Positions 60,346 through 64,000 of a stretch of 64,000 nucleotides of DNA are shown here, in pieces; position 1 is the first letter of the stretch; the number at the start of each line of letters is the position of its first letter. The stretch is from Xanthobacteraceae bacterium (GTDB lineage Bacteria; Pseudomonadota; Alphaproteobacteria; Rhizobiales; Xanthobacteraceae), in the NCBI GenBank assembly GCA_029266425.1, contig JAQSWY010000017.1:1-64000 (forward strand), written 5' to 3'. The notes beneath the pieces are model-generated. The model was not told where the DNA came from, made no database searches, and saw only the letters and a list, made by a program, of their open reading frames with translations. The position numbers and the translations under genes were made by a program.

Positions 60346-60360
60346 TAGCGCAGATCGCTA
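60346..60360. promoter_or_regulatory. Candidate LysR box
   Basis: TAGCG (60346-60350), CAGAT, CGCTA (60356-60360): a 15-bp interrupted palindrome ten bases upstream of the LysR start codon and within the divergent LysR-MFS region. LysR operators are interrupted palindromes containing T-N11-A, which AGCG-N5-CGCT approximates. Inference. Confidence 0.4.
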
Positions 60361-60473
60361 GTGACGTGGCGTCTGGCGCATGAATACAGTGCAGAGAGTG
60401 CGCGTTCCGCCATGCCAGCTCGGTGTCTAGGTTTCCGGTGGTCCCGCTTCGGGAGCCACTGGCAACGGAGTTC

Positions 60474-61943
60474 ATGGTGAAGCCGATCATTGCAGGGCGA
60501 GATGACGCCGCCGCCGAATGCACGGAACCGGCCTCTTCGCTCGGGTGGGCGCTCGCCAGCCTCTCGCTCTCCATGCTGCTGGCCTCGCTCGGTACCAGCA
60601 TCGCCAATGTCGCCTTACCGACTCTGGCACAGGCGTTCGACACCTCCTTCCGGCATGTGCAGTGGATCGTCCTCGCCTATCTGCTCGCCATCACCCTGTC
60701 GATCGTCAGCGTCGGACGGCTCGGTGACATTGTCGGCCGTCGGCGGCTGCTGCTGGCCGGGATCGTCCTGTTCACGGCGGCCTCCCTGCTGTGCGGCCTC
60801 GCGCCTGGCTTCCCGCTGCTGATCGCCGCGCGGGCGGCGCAGGGGCTCGGGGCGGCGATCATGATGGGCCTCACCATGGCCTCTGTGGGTGAGACGGTTC
60901 CCAAGGCAAGGATCGGCACCGCCATGGGGCTGCTCGGGGCAATGTCCGCGGTCGGTACCGCGCTCGGTCCATCGCTCGGCGGCGTCCTGATCGCGACGCT
61001 CGGCTGGCGGGCGATCTTCCTCGTCAACATCCCGCTGGGCGTTCTGGCTTTGCTTCTCGCCTATCGCTCTCTGCCCGTTGATCATGAGGAACCGAAGGCG
61101 GATCGAGCCGGCTTCGACATCATGGGCACGTTGCTGCTTGCCCTGACGCTCGCGGCTTACGCACTCGCCATGACGATCGGGCGTGGCAGCCTCGGTCCGC
61201 TCAATATGATCCTGCTGGTGGCAGCCGTCTTCGGTGCAGGCCTCTTCATCTTCGCCGAGGCGAGAGCGGTATCGCCCTTGATCCGACTGTCGACCTTCCG
61301 CGATCCGGGGCTGAGCGCGGGCCTCATTCTCAACGCGCTGGTCTCGACGGTGATGATGGCGACGCTGGTGGTCGGGCCGTTCTACCTCTCTCGTGCGCTT
61401 GGCCTCGGCGAGGCTCTTGTCGGGCTCACAATGTCGATCGGCCCGATCATCTCCGCACTGAGCGGTGTCCTGGCCGGCCGCATTGTCGACCGTCTGGGCG
61501 CGGCTTTCATGGTCATCGTCGGGCTCATCGGAATGGCGGCTGGCTCATTCGCTTTGTCCGTGCTGCCGGCGTTGTTCGGCATCGCGGGCTACATTGCTGC
61601 CATCGCGATTCTGACGCCCGGCTATCAGCTGTTCCAGGCTGCCAACAACACGGCGGTCATGATGGACGTTCGCCCGGGCCAGCGGGGCGTCATGTCCGGC
61701 ATGCTCAACCTGTCGCGCAATCTCGGGCTCATCACCGGCGCCTCCGCCATGGGCGCGGTGTTCGCGTCCGCCACGTTGGCGACCGACATCACCATGGCGT
61801 CTCCCGATGCCGTCACCGCCGGCATGCGGACCACGTTCGTCGTCGCGGCGATCCTGATCGTCGTCGCGCTCGCCGTCGCAGTCGGAAGCTATCGCTGTCA
61901 GCGCAGCAGCGCCGCCTCGGCATCCTCGGGCTTGTGGAAATAG
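60474..61943 (+). CDS. MFS drug efflux transporter (DHA2, EmrB/QacA type)
   Basis: 489 residues from ATG 60474 (CGGAG upstream; an in-frame GTG lies at 60423). Fourteen-span drug:H+ antiporter. Motif A GRLGDIVGRRRLLLAG, motif C-like LGAMSAVGTALGPSLGGVLIATLGWRAIFLVNIPLG, and LAYLLAITLSIVSVGRLGD after the first span are present. Probably controlled by the divergent LysR protein. Its last 46 bases overlap the end of the GGDEF-EAL gene on the opposite strand. Confidence 0.92.
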   Translation: MVKPIIAGRDDAAAECTEPASSLGWALASLSLSMLLASLGTSIANVALPTLAQAFDTSFRHVQWIVLAYLLAITLSIVSVGRLGDIVGRRRLLLAGIVLFTAASLLCGLAPGFPLLIAARAAQGLGAAIMMGLTMASVGETVPKARIGTAMGLLGAMSAVGTALGPSLGGVLIATLGWRAIFLVNIPLGVLALLLAYRSLPVDHEEPKADRAGFDIMGTLLLALTLAAYALAMTIGRGSLGPLNMILLVAAVFGAGLFIFAEARAVSPLIRLSTFRDPGLSAGLILNALVSTVMMATLVVGPFYLSRALGLGEALVGLTMSIGPIISALSGVLAGRIVDRLGAAFMVIVGLIGMAAGSFALSVLPALFGIAGYIAAIAILTPGYQLFQAANNTAVMMDVRPGQRGVMSGMLNLSRNLGLITGASAMGAVFASATLATDITMASPDAVTAGMRTTFVVAAILIVVALAVAVGSYRCQRSSAASASSGLWK

Positions 61944-64000
61944 TGGCCCTGGAACAGCCGGACGCCGAGCGTCCTGAGCCGGTCGAGCTCGGCGTCGCGC
62001 TCCACGCCTTCCGCCACCAGTTCGAGACCGAGCGAATCCGCGATCGAGACCGCGGCCTTCACCAGCGCCTCGTCGATCGGGTCATCGAGCAGGTCGTGCG
62101 TCACCGCCCAATCGATCTTGATGCCGTCGACGTGGAGCCGCTTCAGTACGTCGAAGCTGTTATAGCCGCTGCCGAAATCATCGAGGAACAGGCGCAGGCC
62201 GCGCTCGCGCAGCGTGTCGATGAAGTTGGACAGCGTCTCGATGTCCTCGATCTCATCGGTCTCGGTGATCTCCACCGCAAGGGTGCGGCTGGCCTCGGGG
62301 CTGCGGTCCAGCAGCTCGAGGAACCGCCGCTGGAAGGTCGGATCGGTAAGGGTGCGCACGCCGAAATTCATCGAGACGTAGCGGTTCGAGCCGGCATTGG
62401 CGAGCCGCGCCGCATATTCGATGGTGCGCCGGCACACCCATTCGTCGATGCGGCTCATGTAGCCGAGCCGCCGCGCCGCGGGCAGGAAGCTCGCCGGGGT
62501 GCGCGGCCGGCCGCGCTCGTCCATCAGCCGGATCAGTGCCTCGTAGCCGGCGATGCCGGTGGTGTCCGAGACGATCGCCTGCAGGTGCAGCACGAACATG
62601 TCGGCATCGAGCGCGAGCTGGATGCGCTCGGCCCAGCTCAGCGTCTCCTGGGCGTGGCTGACGCTGATGTCGCCGAGATCATAGAGCTGGATGCGGCCGG
62701 GCCCGGCATCCTTGGCGATGTAGCAGGCGGTGTCGGCCGCCGCGAGCAGGCGTGCGACCGAGGAGAGATTCGCGCTTGCGCGGGCGAGCCCGATGCTGAG
62801 GCCGAGGCTGAAGCTGCGTCCCTCGGCGACGAAGCTGCGGCCGCGCACGGCGGCGGAGAGCCGCTCGGCGACGCGCATCGCCTCTTCCTCCTCGACTTCG
62901 GCGAGCACGACCGCGAACTCGTCGCCGCCGATCCGCGCCAGAAGGTCGTCGCCGCGCAATTGCCGCTTCAGCGTCTGCGCGACGCCGCGCAGCACCTCAT
63001 CGCCGGCGGCGTGGCCGACCGTGTCGTTCACCAACTTGAAGCGGTCGACATCGACATAGAGCACGCACACTCCGTTCGGGCCGTCGTGCAGCAACTGATC
63101 GAGCCGCTCCTCCAGCGCGAAGCGGTTCGGCAGGCCGGTCAGTGCATCGCTGCGGGCCTGCCGTGCCACCAGCCGGGCGAATTCGGAGAGCGCGTCGGTG
63201 TGCCGTTCGAGCTGGGCGCGGATCGCGACGAGCTCGGCCTCGCGCTTCTTCTGGATGGTGACGTCGGTCCAGATGCCGACGACGCTGCCGTCCTTCATGC
63301 GGCGATGGCTCGCCAGCACCCACCCGCCATTGCGCAGCGGCACTTCCAGCCGGGTTTCACCGTCGCCGCCCAACTGCTGCATCATCCGCGTGGCAAAGCC
63401 TTCGGGATCGGTGCCGGCTTCCATGAAGCGGCCGGCCAGTGCCGCCTGCCGCAGCACGTTGTCGAAGGATGTGCCTGCCACGAACACGGCGGAGCCGTCG
63501 CCGAGCATGTCGCGGAAGCGCTGGTTGCACAGCCGGAGATGGCCGTCGTCGTCGAGCAGCACGAAGCCTTCGCCGATACTGTCGATGGTGTCGAGCAGAT
63601 GCTGCTCGGTGGCCTTGAGCTCGCTGATGTCGGTCCAGGTCGAGACGATGCCGCCGTCCGGCGTGCGCCGCTCGCGCACCCGCACCCAGCCGCCATTCTC
63701 GAGGCGAATGGAGAAGGGGCGCCCGTCCGCCGCATCGTGGCGCGCCATGCGTTCCTCGACATAGCGCTCGGGATCGTCGACCCGCGACCACTCGCCGTTC
63801 GGCACACTGACGAGAGTGCGGAAGGTCTGGCCGCGCAGATCGCCGAGCGACGTCAGGAACGGGAAGAATTCGAGGAAGCGGCCATTGTGCAGCACCATGT
63901 GATCATCGGCGTCGAACAAGGCGAAGGCGTCGCTCATCGACTCCAGGGCCGCGTCCAGCCGACGCTGCACAGCGTTGCTCTCGCAGCTCGCACCATTGCT
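61898..64000 (-). CDS. PAS-PAS-GGDEF-EAL cyclic-di-GMP protein, 5' partial
   Basis: At least 700 residues; the frame is open to the window edge, so the true start (and possibly an upstream sensor or membrane domain) is missing. Two PAS-like modules (SMSDAFALFDADDHMVLHNGRFLEFFP and SIGEGFVLLDDDGHLRLCNQRFRDMLGD) and a short coiled linker precede the GGDEF domain. That domain keeps an intact active site (RIGGDEFAVVLAEVEEEEA). The EAL domain has the YEALIRLMDERGRPRTPASF motif, ITETDEIED and LDDFGSGYNSFDVLKRL. Both synthesis and breakdown of c-di-GMP are possible. It overlaps the MFS gene tail to tail. Confidence 0.92.
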   Translation of the reverse strand, partial: SNGASCESNAVQRRLDAALESMSDAFALFDADDHMVLHNGRFLEFFPFLTSLGDLRGQTFRTLVSVPNGEWSRVDDPERYVEERMARHDAADGRPFSIRLENGGWVRVRERRTPDGGIVSTWTDISELKATEQHLLDTIDSIGEGFVLLDDDGHLRLCNQRFRDMLGDGSAVFVAGTSFDNVLRQAALAGRFMEAGTDPEGFATRMMQQLGGDGETRLEVPLRNGGWVLASHRRMKDGSVVGIWTDVTIQKKREAELVAIRAQLERHTDALSEFARLVARQARSDALTGLPNRFALEERLDQLLHDGPNGVCVLYVDVDRFKLVNDTVGHAAGDEVLRGVAQTLKRQLRGDDLLARIGGDEFAVVLAEVEEEEAMRVAERLSAAVRGRSFVAEGRSFSLGLSIGLARASANLSSVARLLAAADTACYIAKDAGPGRIQLYDLGDISVSHAQETLSWAERIQLALDADMFVLHLQAIVSDTTGIAGYEALIRLMDERGRPRTPASFLPAARRLGYMSRIDEWVCRRTIEYAARLANAGSNRYVSMNFGVRTLTDPTFQRRFLELLDRSPEASRTLAVEITETDEIEDIETLSNFIDTLRERGLRLFLDDFGSGYNSFDVLKRLHVDGIKIDWAVTHDLLDDPIDEALVKAAVSIADSLGLELVAEGVERDAELDRLRTLGVRLFQGHYFHKPEDAEAALLR

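Overview
The window is high-GC DNA (roughly two-thirds G+C by eye) with densely packed genes. The gene content (tripartite tricarboxylate transport, YkuD transpeptidases, PatD-type polyamine use, an adventurous number of LysR/GntR/ROK regulators) and the dispersed hairpin elements point to an alphaproteobacterium of the Hyphomicrobiales, possibly Xanthobacteraceae-like (Ancylobacter, Starkeya, Xanthobacter). That placement is an inference from style, not from a marker gene. I see no insertion sequence, integrase, CRISPR array, rRNA or origin. There is one tRNA, tRNA-Gly(CCC).

Layout. 0-5 kb: the tail of a ferredoxin reductase, a LysR regulator, and an AraC regulator divergent from a secreted DUF1254 protein. 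5-12.3 kb: a DUF2161 nuclease-fold gene and a spermidine-synthase-like gene, then a divergent ydcSTUV-patD polyamine uptake and gamma-aminobutyraldehyde oxidation operon whose binding-protein gene carries a frame-breaking deletion. 12.4-17.6 kb: a 1712-residue membrane-anchored coiled-coil protein with 69-residue repeats and a C-terminal PH-like domain. 17.9-22.5 kb: an RND efflux pair, then an orphan HigA-type antitoxin preceded by the last codons of its lost toxin. 22.5-28.8 kb: a secreted CxxCH protein, MarR/ClC divergent pair with a perfect 19-bp palindrome between them, a frameshifted LysE-type exporter, and a lone amidoligase-like gene.

29-40 kb is the most unusual stretch. It holds a three-part peptidoglycan hydrolase with a hydrophobic tail, then a five-gene minus-strand cluster: J-domain membrane protein, Tat-exported histidine-rich beta-propeller of the nitrous-oxide reductase/thiocyanate dehydrogenase type, FtsX-like permease, LolD-like ATPase and a single-span membrane protein. 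This reads as a copper oxidoreductase with its own ABC-type maturation machinery, and is my best candidate for an undescribed system. It is followed by a Spy-like gene, a papain-fold-like secreted protein, a small lipoprotein and an L,D-transpeptidase.

40-56 kb is a catabolic island. It has LysR/SDR and a decayed RraA-like gene. Next is an operon running GntR, enolase-superfamily dehydratase, TctC, TctB, TctA and L-2-hydroxyglutarate oxidase, with an Ldh-family dehydrogenase upstream. A ROK regulator then starts a sugar-type ABC transporter (ATPase, permease, binding protein) followed by a Gfo/Idh/MocA dehydrogenase. 56-64 kb: a Kef-type K+/H+ antiporter, a signal-less HtrA-like protease, a LysR/MFS divergent pair, and a PAS-GGDEF-EAL protein cut by the window end.

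Recurring themes are intergenic palindromes (one family of about 115 bp with three stem-loops, another built on short GC-rich hairpins), strong hairpins directly after all three transporter binding-protein genes, and four genes with frame lesions or remnants. The lesions could be genuine decay or sequence error.
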